The translations under genes were made by a program, and so were the position numbers. The notes under the pieces are model-generated. The model did no database searches, was not told the origin of the DNA, and worked only from the letters and a program-made list of their open reading frames with translations. This document shows positions 21,483 to 31,639 of a DNA stretch of 31,710 nt, in pieces. The stretch comes from Sperchopsis tessellata (taxonomy: Eukaryota; Arthropoda; Insecta; Coleoptera; Hydrophilidae): contig JAWQRN010000306.1 of the NCBI GenBank assembly GCA_033557685.1, positions 1-31,710 of the forward strand. The letters run 5' to 3'. Position 1 is the stretch's first letter. The number at the start of each line of letters is the position of its first letter.

Positions 21483-22450
21483 ATTATCATCATAATCAGC
21501 CATTATCAATCCACTGCTGGGCTACCCCCCCCCTAAGATCCATCCACCCACCACGGAAGTGCGTTCTTCTCATCGACGTGTCTCCCAAATAACTTCTGAA
21601 TTTTCTGTCCCACCTGTCATTTAGTTTTCGTTTTGGTGTTATGCTGTCACTTAGTTTCCACATGATTAACTCCTTTCACCATCTATGATCTGCTTAATAT
21701 ACAAGATGTCTTCCTAATTTCCACTTTTGCGTCTTTACTGTACCTATAACATCCTTGACCTAAACCTAATTTCGTGTCCATGCACTAATTCTCAAACCCA
21801 TCATATATCTCTCAATACTTCTTTGCGTTGTTTGGAGCTTCTGTATATGCAAGGCATTTAATGACAACTTCTCATCGAACACCTGTGACTTATATATGTT
21901 GCTTATCCAATTGTATTCCATACAAGCTCTGTTCTTTGCGCTATCACTAAAGAAATATTTCCATTCATCGCTATGAGCTGGCCCAAACACATGTATGATA
22001 TTACGACTTCGATTTACACCTTGGATGGCATAACTGGCACATTGAGCATAACTTTCGTTTTACTAAGACGCATCCTAAGGCCAATATCCCTAGTTCCAGA
22101 ATCCAGATTACTTATTCTTTTTTTTTTTTGGAGCTTTGCGATAGTGCAAATAACACGATATCATATGCAAATCTCAAAGATAAGATATTCTCCATTCACT
22201 TTAGCAAACGATATAAGGAACATCGTTGCTGCATCAAATACACCACGTACATTTCTAGCTTTTCCAGGTATGTTGCATCCTAAAGTCATGAACCCAATCA
22301 TAATAACCCTATCATCCGTCATAGATATCCCAAGGATAAGTAATTGGATATTGCCGAATTCCTTTAGATATATCTCAGTCCTATTCTTAACCTAAACGAA
22401 TCCCTCAATTTCACTTCCAATCTCCTAATTAAAATTATCCACAAAAGTCC
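21483..22450 (-). pseudogene. RTE-type LINE, RT to 3' end
   Basis: Minus-strand non-LTR retrotransposon relic. In order: LIRRLEVKLRDSF (about 22430-22395), the start of the RT domain; KVNGEYL (about 22200-22180) and LRFAYDIVLFA (about 22175-22143), the catalytic box with FADD changed to FAYD; GLRMRLSKTKVMLNVPVM (about 22085-22030); VVISYMCLGQ (YLGQ motif); SLNALHIQKLQTTQRSIERY followed by MMGLRIS (about 21860-21785), the typical 'aQR.mER.mLG.slrdrirN' box; and the C-terminal TQKWKLGRHLVY and KRKLNDRWDRKFRSYLGDTS (about 21730-21570). It ends in GATTGATAATGGCTGATTAT near 21485, the GGCTGATGATGA-type 3' end seen in insect RTE elements. A large central part of the RT is missing. The 140-codon ORF at 21973-22395 (+) is the antisense. 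Confidence 0.8.
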
Positions 22451-22998
22451 AATTTCTCGAACCCCGTTTCCTATTCTAAATACAAACTGATATAGCTTTC
22501 AGACTTTACGAATGTTTGAAGCTGTTTGACCCTATTAAAATAAAATTACAAATTCTGTTTAAAAAACCTTCATTTACAGCAGCATCTTTAGTTTAAGTTT
22601 CTCATAATGGTGTCCGCTATGACTTAGTTAGTTGTACTAATATTATAACCTAAACATCTGATTGGTAATATTTAGTTTTACAAAAGAGACAGAAATCTCA
22701 TTTTGAGCTACTAGAAACTAAATTCCTTAGAATTCGTAGTCTACCCTACGATTCTCTGAAGCCACAAATTTGTAAACATGCCTTCTGTGGGCAACATAAC
22801 GAATAACTATATGTTCATTTGATCTTCCAATATAAGATTGATTCTAATTTTTTATTTCAATGTCCTATACGATGATTAACCTTCGATCTTCTATTCATCA
22901 TCTAGTTATTTCTCATATAGTGAACTCCTGTTACCTAGAATCTATAATCCCGCCGTTTAACGAATATACTATTGAGGAGTAGGGGTGTTCCATATTAC
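22451..22998. other. No gene recognised
   Basis: AT-rich sequence up to the left inverted repeat of the Penelope derivative; nothing assignable. Confidence 0.4.
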
Positions 22999-23064
22999 AC
23001 ATACAATGGGTGAAATTCCAGAAAGAAACATCAACTGTCTATAAATTATTTAATATAACTTTAT

Positions 23065-23100
23065 GTCTACCGGTTTCAACGCCTCATCCTCAGGACAATC
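23065..23100 (-). ncRNA. Hammerhead-like motif in the Penelope derivative
   Basis: Minus strand CCUGAGGAUG (complement of 23085-23094), a short AGGCGUU segment, then GAAACCGGU (GAAAC at complement 23073-23077). The two core halves CUGANGA and GAAA are both intact, but the segment between them forms at best a very weak stem II. A sister motif is at 18104-18150. It is likely a degenerate hammerhead or a hammerhead-derived conserved end. Confidence 0.45.
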
Positions 23101-23218
23101 TATAAAATAAACCGGCCTTCTTAACAAATGCAAATAAATAAACATGAACAAGAAACACTCAAATCTATATGACAAAAGAGAAGCAACAACAATTTAAAAT
23201 TATAAATAACACTCACAA

Positions 23219-23494
23219 ATGGAGCTGCAAGGGACAGCAAGCAAAATGCAGGCATGTAAAACCAAGAAACTCAAGCCATCCAGAAAGAAAATACACACAA
23301 AAAGAAATACAAACTTGAAAACAATTATAGATGATAAGCAACCCAATTTCAAAAGGTTGCTCGTCATCAATAAGGATCATTGGCCTGTTTTAAGTAGATC
23401 TGGTGGATATAAACTACAATGTAAAAATTGTCCTGCCACTTACATTGGTCAGAGTAATAGGAACCCGGAAACGGTAAACAAGTATTTATATTAA
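23219..23494 (+). pseudogene. Penelope-like GIY-YIG endonuclease, N-terminal half
   Basis: An open frame of 91 codons. A Lys-rich N-terminal half (KKLKPSRKKIHTKR) precedes LLVINKDHWPVLSRS and then GGYKLQCKNCPATYIGQSNR. The latter fits the Penelope nuclease consensus 'GvYkl.C..C...YIGqt.R': YIG and the paired cysteines are intact, while GIY/GVY reads GGY. The frame then stops at 23494, after the right inverted repeat has begun at about 23487, so the helix with the EH motif and the rest of the nuclease are absent. A minus-strand ORF at 23367-23552 is a shadow. Its start is the first ATG of the open frame and need not be a real start. Confidence 0.8.
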
Positions 23495-23549
23495 ATAATT
23501 TATAGCCAATTGGTGTTTCTTTTTGGAATTTCACCCCTTTTATGTATGT

Positions 23550-25976
23550 CAATAAGTATTGTTTTTTTTATGGTATTGACCCGATTAACTCTTTATCTCC
23601 TCTTACCAAAATTCAGAAAAAGTGTTTACTAAGTCACCTTCGTATTTGAGTTTACATACTTTTTCCTTTAAATTATTATTTTTTGTTCTGTTTTAACTTT
23701 TAAAAAGAGTAGCGTGTTTAGTGTCCGAATGATCGTAATTGTAAAGAATACATGAACATTAAATAAAAATTCTATTAGTTTATCATTTGTATTCACATTA
23801 CTTTTCCTATAATACAATGTGGTTAAATCTTTCTATTTATGGTATAAACTACAGTCAAATTTTGCTACCTTGAAGAATTTTAGGAGATTTTTTAAAGAAT
23901 TAGAAAATTGGTGTAATATATAAAACGACGATCAGCTAGAATAGAAACTATTCTTTCTTATCACTGGAGTAGAAACTTTCCAATTATTGCTAATCCACGA
24001 TTTCGATGAAATTATGTTAGAAATAACGATGAAGGCATACCGTATAATAATGGTGTAACTCCGACAGTCTTAACGCTAATAACAGTATCCGCTTCTTTCT
24101 AGCGAAAGCAAGTTACAGTTGTAAATAAATATGAATTTCTTTCTTGTACTTATGTTCTCATCTGGGTTAATTCACCTGTACTCGGAACTAACTATGGCCA
24201 CATCATTACGTCACTTGGCGCAAATCTCCGCATAAATGAATCACTTCTAAATGATCGTGTCATCTAGGACACAGAAGATAGAAAACCACGTATTGTATTA
24301 AGCAATGTTAATTCGAGAAATGGTGACAGTGAAAAAAGAAGTTTATTCCAACTTGAACAGTGGAGTTCAAGAAATGAAACTAAGAAATGAAACTGTTCTA
24401 AGAAGCTTGTTCTTTTATTTACTGAACAATTATGCAGTATCAACACTGGTTCATAGAAACTTCATCAAATAACAAAGAAGATTCGCAATATAAATTACGA
24501 TCTTTTCATTTGTTAAATCACAAGCAGTTTCTAGAATGTATGCTGCAAACCAAAATAATAAAACAATGTTGAAACAATTTCGTTATTGGTTATCCAGCGG
24601 CGTACACAATATAAATTTTCTTGCTGCATGGATATTCTATTCTTTTTTTTTTGGAAAATGTTACGACTTTTGTTACGTATTTAACAGTTTGTTTAAGATG
24701 TGACTAAAGGTTTCTATAATTTATATTTATAATGTGTGGAAATGAAATGAATTACAGGACAAAACAAAAAATTCTAGTGTAAATCCGTAGTACTATGTAC
24801 TGTAGTAATGAGAAATTTGTTCTATGTGTATCTCTTTTTCTAGAAATTTAAACGTGCGTTATTTTAAATTGAAATATTTTTGTCACGTAAAGGTTTTTTA
24901 AAAATAACAAACATCTTAACCATAGTTTTCCGGAGAACCGTTAGTATGGGTAGCGATTTTTAACAAAATTGAAAAATATTATTTTTCACTAAAAGTTTAC
25001 GCAAAAAAATGTTTAAAATATTTCAAAATTTGAATTTATTACACAAGTTATAGATTACTGGTACCAATCTTATGTTTCATATAACATATCATACAGAAAA
25101 AAAATTCATTCTGATCAAATTGATCAAATTACAATTTTTATCCAGAAATCCTCTTTGATATATCAAAAACCTAAGAGGAATTTAATTTCAAATTATTTAT
25201 TTAATATGTTACATTTTCCTTTGATCAAGTTTTTCAAATTACAGTAATTAAGAGCATTCCAATATTAATTATTCACCGTAACTCACGCCTTTCTTTGATC
25301 TTCCTTACAAAAGATTTTTAAGTACATGTTTATTACATTTTTTGGTTATGCAATGTATATTTTTTATCTAGATATATTAATATGGAGTCAGGTGTATTTC
25401 CTTGTAATAGTATAAATTTTATCTTGTGAATTGAAAACAAAAAGTTCTAATCGATAATGCATGTGAGTATAATATTGGACCCCTTAAGTTTCTCATATAC
25501 TCATGTCATGGCTAAAGCATGAGGCTCACATCACCTCACAAATTATGTTGATTGTTGCGTCCCTGTAAAACCTCTGTATTTTTGTAAATTACTTGCTTCA
25601 ATATATTTTTCGAATTTGCAGCACCCTATATAGTTTGTTTCGAAAACAACTGTTCATCCACTGTAAATAGAACAGATGTCTGGAAAACTAGGTTTATTAT
25701 CCTTTAATTTGCTGTGGTACTCATGTATTTTGAAATAGGTAGTTGGTAACAGTAATTAACAGAAGTTCATCAGCAACGCCTCTCCCGAAAACATTAGTGT
25801 TTATATGTTAATTAATCGTTGTTAAATATAGTATTAGTTATAAGTTCCTTTTATACTCCAATCGTTCAAATATTATAATGCAATAAGTTTTATTATTTGT
25901 ACTGCAAAAACATCTGCAAACCAAATGTAAATGACAGCTATTTAGAAAAACACGTAACTAGTTTAATATTAAAAAC
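23550..25976. other. No gene recognised
   Basis: Long AT-rich stretch. At 24268-24389 the plus strand is open (TEDRKPRIVLSNVNSRNGDS...) with a tandem aagaaatgaaact, but without any motif I know. The minus ORF 24264-24446 overlaps it and is equally featureless. Confidence 0.4.
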
Positions 25977-26378
25977 ATGCATACAGTCCATTACTTCGCT
26001 GTATTAGTATTAAATTCAAATAGAACCGGCATAAATTTAAGCCATTGTTTTTCAACGAGTTTAAACTTTCCTTTAAGCGTCAATTTGAAAGATTGCTTAA
26101 ACACTGATGATACCAATTTTTTGAGTATCCCTATCCCTACTCATAGTGATTTAATTGACGTAGGAATCAATTTTTTCAAAACATTTAATGTTAGGTTTAT
26201 CGCAAACGAGCTTCATATAAATGATGAAAAGACCGGTTATATACTTTTTACTACAATAAATATAATAGATGAAAAGTTGAAAATGGTTTGGCTTCGAAAT
26301 CGGCAATGGACATATGTGGTACTATATACGTATCCGCTAGGAAGATCCTTTGTATTATGGGTCTATTTTGTAATTTGA
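25977..26378 (+). CDS. Unrecognised 133-codon ORF
   Basis: One of the longer uninterrupted frames in the window, starting at ATG 25977. The middle reads INFFKTFNVRFIANELHIND and EKTGYILFTTINIIDEKLK, which loosely recalls the 'F...F....it.d..Kf..l...l' region of LTR-retrotransposon gag proteins. There is no zinc knuckle, protease or LTR nearby. The N-terminal part has no signal peptide or motif. Its AT-rich codons would make a chance ORF plausible. Treat it as hypothetical. Confidence 0.25.
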   Translation: MHTVHYFAVLVLNSNRTGINLSHCFSTSLNFPLSVNLKDCLNTDDTNFLSIPIPTHSDLIDVGINFFKTFNVRFIANELHINDEKTGYILFTTINIIDEKLKMVWLRNRQWTYVVLYTYPLGRSFVLWVYFVI

Positions 26379-28686
26379 GATATTATTTTGGGGTCTGATG
26401 CAATATTGGTATTAATATACTTACTGGTCATGGCACATATACCTTTGAAAGTCTTATGTTTGAGATGAATCAATCAAATAAATTTTCAAAAGGAAAATCT
26501 TCATTCAAGAACTTTGCACCAGAAACAGAATACATTTTGAATTCTGCACACATAGACTTACTTTATTTGAAAATTAACTATTGTAACAAATATGCTTATT
26601 TACAGCTAATGAATATTGATAACAGGCTGAAAGTGGACGCAGAGGCTCCTTGCATTCACTACTCGATAATAATCTGATATACCATTTTGGCGTAATATAT
26701 GGTCCAGAGATAATCGCCTTTAATCTAGTGGATAATACAGGAGTTTGGGGATTCAGTCCACTTCACCAAAGGCTGTTGTTTACTGAGATGACCGAGGTGT
26801 GGATAACTGTTTGGTACATCTCGTTGGAGATTCTGGGCCAGATGTAGCAGACATACTGTTTTGGTCTTCTACAAGATCCACGCAAATCTGCCGACACCTA
26901 GATCCAGACAAAACTTGAAGAATTCAAGTCCATGTGTTATTAATCAAAGAGTAGTTGTTGCGCAAGGTAGTGAAGTTGTCTGATGCTTTATTAGCTAGTT
27001 TACAGTCTAATATTTTCATATTTACATTCAGTTAATGTAACCGTCCATCTCAGTGATCATAGTGTGTTTTTGTGTTCCATTTTGTTAACCCAATATCGGT
27101 TTTTGTAAAGCTCCTGAGATTGCAAAGTGGACCATGCTTAACACGCAAAGTACCTTACCATTAAGATTTTCTTCCACACTGAGGGTTGGAAATTCCAGTT
27201 TATTCCCTGTTTTCGATCTGGAATTTATTTTGGACGATAGCACCTACGATTGTAAATCAGACCGGTACAATATAGTACACATATCATGATGAAGATGAGT
27301 ACTCTGATCATTTTCTTGCACAAGTAAAATCTGTGTCGGAAGTAGAATTGTTGCATGTCATATTTTTATCGAGTTATTATTTATCCGTAATTTTTTTTTG
27401 TATTTAAATTTCGATATTTATGGAATAGCAAATCGATTCCATTCTTATTTTTATTATTGTGCTTCAGTGGTGTCAGGTTGTGTGAAATGGCCCAACATTG
27501 AGATTCCGGTAGGAAACAACCGCATGTTCATTTATAAATTATAATAATTAGAAACAACAACGTTGCGTTGTTTCGTATAAATGATAATATTCTAGGGCTG
27601 GTTAACTACAAGAGGTACAATCGTACAAGCTCGTCGTCAACCAAACCTAGACTCTAAGCATATGTATGAAAAAAATATCTTATTTTCTTTAATTATATTG
27701 TATTTATTTTAACTCCATCCACGCACTATACTATTTATTTAATATTATTATTTGTGTTATGATTTTAGGGATACAAATTGATGAGAACCTCACTTTATTT
27801 CTGGACATAAAAATAGCTGCAATGGGTTATATAGGACTTGATCGGTTGTGTGATCGCGATCGTTTGATTCTACATGCTATTTGGCGCCACCTTGTCAATT
27901 TATGTTTATATATTTGTATCGGTATAGTTTCTTCGTTAGTTGCCGTTAATAGCTATTTAAAACAAATAACTATCGCCATTTCAGATACTTATAAGATTGC
28001 ATCTCTTGCATGATTCTGCAGAAGTATTTATCATAAAAAATTATATAGTTTGCAACAAGAACATCACAGTCAACCATTACCTAAGGTAGATGATGACTTC
28101 AACGTACTCGTACATTAACACAATTATAACAGCATATTCGTGAGACGTTGTGTAGTAAATTACGATATTACCGGATATTTGACATGTGTGACCCCTAAAA
28201 AGCTTACATAGGAAAACGCTCGGTCTTTTAGATATATAAATTCTATTAACAAGTTCACAAAAATTTCTTTAGTTCCTTTTGTTAAACTGCGAACATAATT
28301 TCCCCCCATTAATTACTTGTTAAAAATTAATTGTTTTAGCCAAATTTTTCAACTGCGCTTTTACCTTATTTTACACGAATAATTATATTTGTCGAGATAT
28401 AATATTGTCCCCACCACTTTTTAGCAATATTCGGAATGCTACGACAAGTAATAGATGATATTTTGAGACCATAAATACATGGTTCATTACTGCTTCCATT
28501 ATCGTCAGTGCAGAATTTATTTTATTTCCAACTAAGTTTGTATATAGTACGTTGATAAAGTTTATGAAAATCAAAGTACATTACATCCTCAGCATTTAAA
28601 GCACTAACACCTCTCATTAGGGCAACAGCATCAGCATATAACTCAGCCTTTGTACTATATGATATTTGGCTCCATATTTACGAACT
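26379..28686. other. No gene confidently recognised
   Basis: Short open frames at 26456-26677, 26650-26847 and 27759-28013 (+) show no family motif. A GC-richer part at 26690-26930 and a CAGTGGTGTCAGG-like hAT-end resemblance at about 27466 are noted but not supported by partners. Confidence 0.35.
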
Positions 28687-28739
28687 AGGAGTGTTAAGTA
28701 ATATCGCTTACTTAACACTCCTGTGTTAAGTAAGTGATA
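28687..28739. repeat. Three-arm inverted repeat with two alternative hairpins
   Basis: Arm 1 AGGAGTGTTAAGTAA (28687-28701), 6-nt spacer tatcgc, arm 2 TTACTTAACACTCCT (28708-28722): a perfect 15-bp inverted repeat. The middle arm, extended leftward (tatcgcttacttaacac, 28702-28718), also pairs with gtgttaagtaagtgata (28723-28739) at 16 of 17 positions across a 4-nt loop. The two hairpins are mutually exclusive. Confidence 0.95.
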
Positions 28740-29442
28740 TACGAGAGATAAGCGTTTGTTAAACGTTGCAGTTCGCGCTAGAATTCTTTGTATGTAATTT
28801 CACATTACTGTATGTAGACAAACCAGCCAAAGTAATTTATTATTGCTTCCGTGATCGCTAATCTAGAATAGTTGTCTATTTATTTCCGACAACAAAATAG
28901 TATGTGAGTTAAGCTTAAAAGATTAATTTATATGTTTATAATTGTATTTTTTTAACTTTGAGTTACAGGAACTGAACTTCTATGTGATTATCAAAAATAT
29001 AATACCTTGAAAACGTACTAGTGGAGTGAATGTTGAACGTTCTTGTAGAGACTCTTAAAGATGAATAAAGAAAAATAAAATCATGTGCAAGCACTGGATA
29101 GGGAATGATGAAGAAAACTTACCTTGGAATAGATTCCTATAAATATGAAAGCCTGAATTTATCTACAAATATGTTTTAATATAAGAAAATGCTTTGTGAA
29201 CATGACGCTAAAAATGTTTGGCAGTAAGAATGTTAAGTCACTCTTTATCAGTGCCATCACACTAAACAAAATCTAGGTTTATTAGGCTACTACATCTAAA
29301 AATATTGGCACCCCAATAAATAAATATCTTTAACGTTCATGCAGTTTGAATCTTTTACAATACAGGGTATTTGGTCCCGTGGTATTTTTTTACGTCACTC
29401 TCTGAAGAGAGTAAGTATGGAGATTTATTCCAAATTATAAGA
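28740..29442. other. No gene recognised
   Basis: AT-rich sequence with no readable motif. A 7-bp palindrome (ACTCTCTgaAGAGAGT) lies near 29396-29411 and is probably incidental. Confidence 0.4.
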
Positions 29443-29530
29443 AAAAAAAAACAGCAATTAGGTTCGAACTACAAATATCCCACTTCACACTTTACTAACT
29501 AGATATAGAGCTACTGAGATGGCTACATTT
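29443..29530 (-). repeat. Possible tRNA-derived SINE head
   Basis: On the minus strand an A-box-like TCAGTAGCTC (complement of 29508-29517) is followed 37 nt later by a B-box-like AGTTCGAACCT (complement of 29460-29470), a tRNA-like spacing. A T run follows. Neither flanking duplications nor a tail were found. Confidence 0.4.
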
Positions 29531-30592
29531 TCCGATTCAAAAATATATAATAAGATTGCTATATACACGGCGAGAAACCATTACGTTAAATTTTATTATA
29601 GGAACATAAAAATACTTCACGAAAATCAGAAAAATGGAGTTAATTGGCGGCAACAATGAATGTAACAATTTTTTATTACTTTCTACAATATCTCATTATA
29701 AATGGATATGGTGTTACTATCAATTTTTTTCAGTGAAATATTGTTTACAAAATAAATCAATTATAGATAAAATGTTCGTGGAATATGATTCAATTAGCAT
29801 GCCGCTAGTGTGCAATAATGTTTATTCGTGGCGCATAATATCCACTTAAGTGAATTTGAGATAGCGCTTCCGAAAACTCATTATCTTTATTATTTTCTGC
29901 TACCTATCCCCCAGAGTTAAATCCTAATATTCATAAAAATGGCTGACTAGACTCCCGTTCAACCTTATAATATTAGGTAAATTGGCCTTTCTTACTGAAA
30001 TTAAGATTAAGAATTTTCAACTAGAGATATTACTTTGGAAAATCCCGTATATCCCTTCATAAATCAGATATTCTTCGTTACCTGAGCTGGTGCGCTTTGT
30101 TTTGTCCTTATAAGGACACTGGTGATCATTTCAATTTTGATCAAACCGTTAGATACATAAACTTACACATAGAATATAACGTTTCTTGTGGTATGAAAAT
30201 TTGGGAAAACCCTGATTTTATAATCTTTAGAAAGAACAATGTATGATTGAGTGTTGTTTACCTCAATCATTATGTAATTTCAATAATTAACCTACAATTT
30301 CTTGATATTTTACCATTTAGTACAATATTTCATTATTTTGAATATCATATTCTTACTTTTGATTAAACCTTCCATATAGACTTTTATATGTTACCATAAA
30401 TGGCAAAATAATGTTAAAAATATATGTATGTATATAGAGAAGATAAAATTTCATGCCAGTAAATATAGGTAGAAAAATTGTGGGCATTCTGGCTATGTAT
30501 TATAAATAATAACAAGTTCAGTTTTGCTTATGAATGAGGTATCCAATGGCCGTAGTAAACTATTTCGTACTTCCCCTGTACTCCACAGAATG
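29531..30592. other. No gene recognised
   Basis: AT-rich. The 71-codon frame 29634-29849 (+) has no motif known to me. Confidence 0.4.
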
Positions 30593-30670
30593 GCTCTGTA
30601 ATTGGACCTACCAAACACACACTGCACAGCTGACTGCTATCCAATTAAACTACTAACTGTGAAACAGAGC
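30593..30670 (-). repeat. tRNA-like fold, possible SINE head or tRNA relic
   Basis: Minus strand, 78 nt: a perfect 7-bp terminal stem GCTCTGT/ACAGAGC (complement of 30664-30670 and 30593-30599), an A-box-like TAGTTTAATTGGATAGC and a small TTGG/CCAA hairpin at the T-arm position. The B box (GGTAGGTCCAAT) is degenerate, so a working tRNA gene is unlikely. Confidence 0.35.
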
Positions 30671-30703
30671 TAACAGTTACCGACATCTCCTATGGCGCAG
30701 TAT

Positions 30704-30806
30704 AATCTTGAGTCATTATTTACCGACAAAAACGAGAATTCTTGGTTTTGAGAAGGATATATCTCCTATAATTTTCGGTTTAGTCGGTAAAAACTAACTC
30801 AAGATT
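30704..30806. repeat. Short inverted repeat, MITE-like
   Basis: AATCTTGAGT...TTACCGAC (30704-30727) is repeated inverted at 30783-30806 (GTCGGTAA...ACTCAAGATT) with 4 or 5 mismatches in the middle, around a 55-bp spacer. TTACCGACATCTCCTAT just to the left (30677-30693) repeats pieces of the unit. No transposase link is known. Confidence 0.7.
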
Positions 30807-30834
30807 CTACAAAGCTGCAAGAGCTGGTGCGAAT

Positions 30835-31140
30835 AAAAGGACATGACAGTGAATGGAGAATATCTTAATTGCTTGAGATTTGCATATGATATCGTGTTAT
30901 TTGCACACACTATCGAGGACCTTCAAAATATATTATCTGAATTTTGACGGTAAAGGTGTATGTGTAGGGTGGATCTTCGTAGAACAAAAGTTATGCTCAA
31001 AGAGCTAGCTATGTCAGCGAATGTGTACATCAAGGGCATACAAATCGAAACCGTAACATTTTATTCCTCTTTGATCGTACTGGGATAAAGCACATTTACC
31101 TTTAATTATTTTAAGATGAAGCAGAATTATGATATAAACG
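30835..31140 (+). pseudogene. RTE-type LINE RT fragment, second copy
   Basis: Plus strand VNGEYLNCLRFAYDIVLFAH then TIEDLQNILSEF, two stops, DLRRTKVMLKELAMSANVYI and KGIQIETVTF. This is the RT catalytic segment ('v.geyL..LRFADDIVLfa..i.dL..ml.eL......GL.mn..KTkvM') and the start of the thumb. It is the same family as the minus-strand copy at 21.5-22.4 kb: the DNA around the catalytic box (30873-30902 against the complement of 22144-22177) is practically identical, and both read FAYD instead of FADD. The right limit is uncertain. Confidence 0.8.
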
Positions 31141-31289
31141 AGGACACATTTCTGCACGTCAAGGGGTCAATCGTGACGATTTTGGCATAGAAAAACATAA
31201 CATGGAACACGGTTTAGAGGAGGGCTAACAAAGAGGAGGTTTTGAAGGAAGATAGCTACCCCATCATACAATTCAATTAAAATTCCTAT

Positions 31290-31637
31290 ATTACTTTAAA
31301 CCTTAATGTTTTTATTTAAAATAATTTCCACCAAGTATTCCTAAATATTATTACTATTAAGTGGAAGAAGGGATATAATATAAGTAGGTAAAAAACACCA
31401 ACTGTTAGAAGTGTTAATAGTAAGTTTGTAGAACTTTGAACATAATTAGGGCAGCCAAAAAATATATGATTCAAGTCACATCGCTCATACTCGCAACTGC
31501 AGTTGGGTGATTCCAATAACGTAATTTTAAAGAGATAGTAGGGATATGTCCCGTGACCAAATTTTAGCCGGGCTATAGTTGAATAGAAAAATATAGTATA
31601 TGTATTTAGGCCAGCTGGAAATGATGAAAGGAGTTTG
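31290..31637 (-). pseudogene. Jockey-type LINE C-terminal fragment
   Basis: Minus strand, across one frameshift: ARLKFGHGTYPYYLFKITLL (about 31575-31516), then ESPNCSCEYERCDLNHIFFG and CPNY (31516-31440). This is the C-terminal GH..yP..L...L..SP.C.C......L.HI.F.CP Cys/His motif of Jockey/R1-type LINEs, following the RNase-H-like region. WPKYIYY precedes it. The end of the frame (31316) would be near the element's 3' end. Too little is left to tell whether it belongs to the same family as the Jockey fragment at 11-12 kb, since the two cover different parts. Confidence 0.75.
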
Positions 31638-31639
31638 TA

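Larger units (their letters stand above)
22999..23549 (+). mobile_element. Inverted-repeat-bounded Penelope-like derivative
   Basis: About 60-bp imperfect inverted repeats (22999-23058 and 23487-23549, roughly 85% identical by eye; shared gggtgaaattcca and ctataaattatttaatata) bound a 551-bp unit. Inside lie a hammerhead-like motif read on the minus strand (23065-23100) and the first half of a GIY-YIG domain on the plus strand. Penelope copies with inverted terminal pieces are known from other species. No target duplication was found. Confidence 0.7.

Noticed and set aside
21973..22395. 140-codon plus-strand ORF with membrane-protein-like composition
   Set aside because: It is the antisense of the RTE-type LINE RT. 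Hydrophobicity comes from reading the complementary strand.
27460..27500. CAGTGGTGTCAGG resembling a hAT end
   Set aside because: No partner end, no transposase and no target duplication nearby; such short matches occur by chance.
28585..28680. Minus-strand STKAELYADAVALMRG-like peptide suggesting an RNase H domain
   Set aside because: The similarity is only about 20 residues, the flanking acidic residues are missing and no LINE sequence adjoins it.
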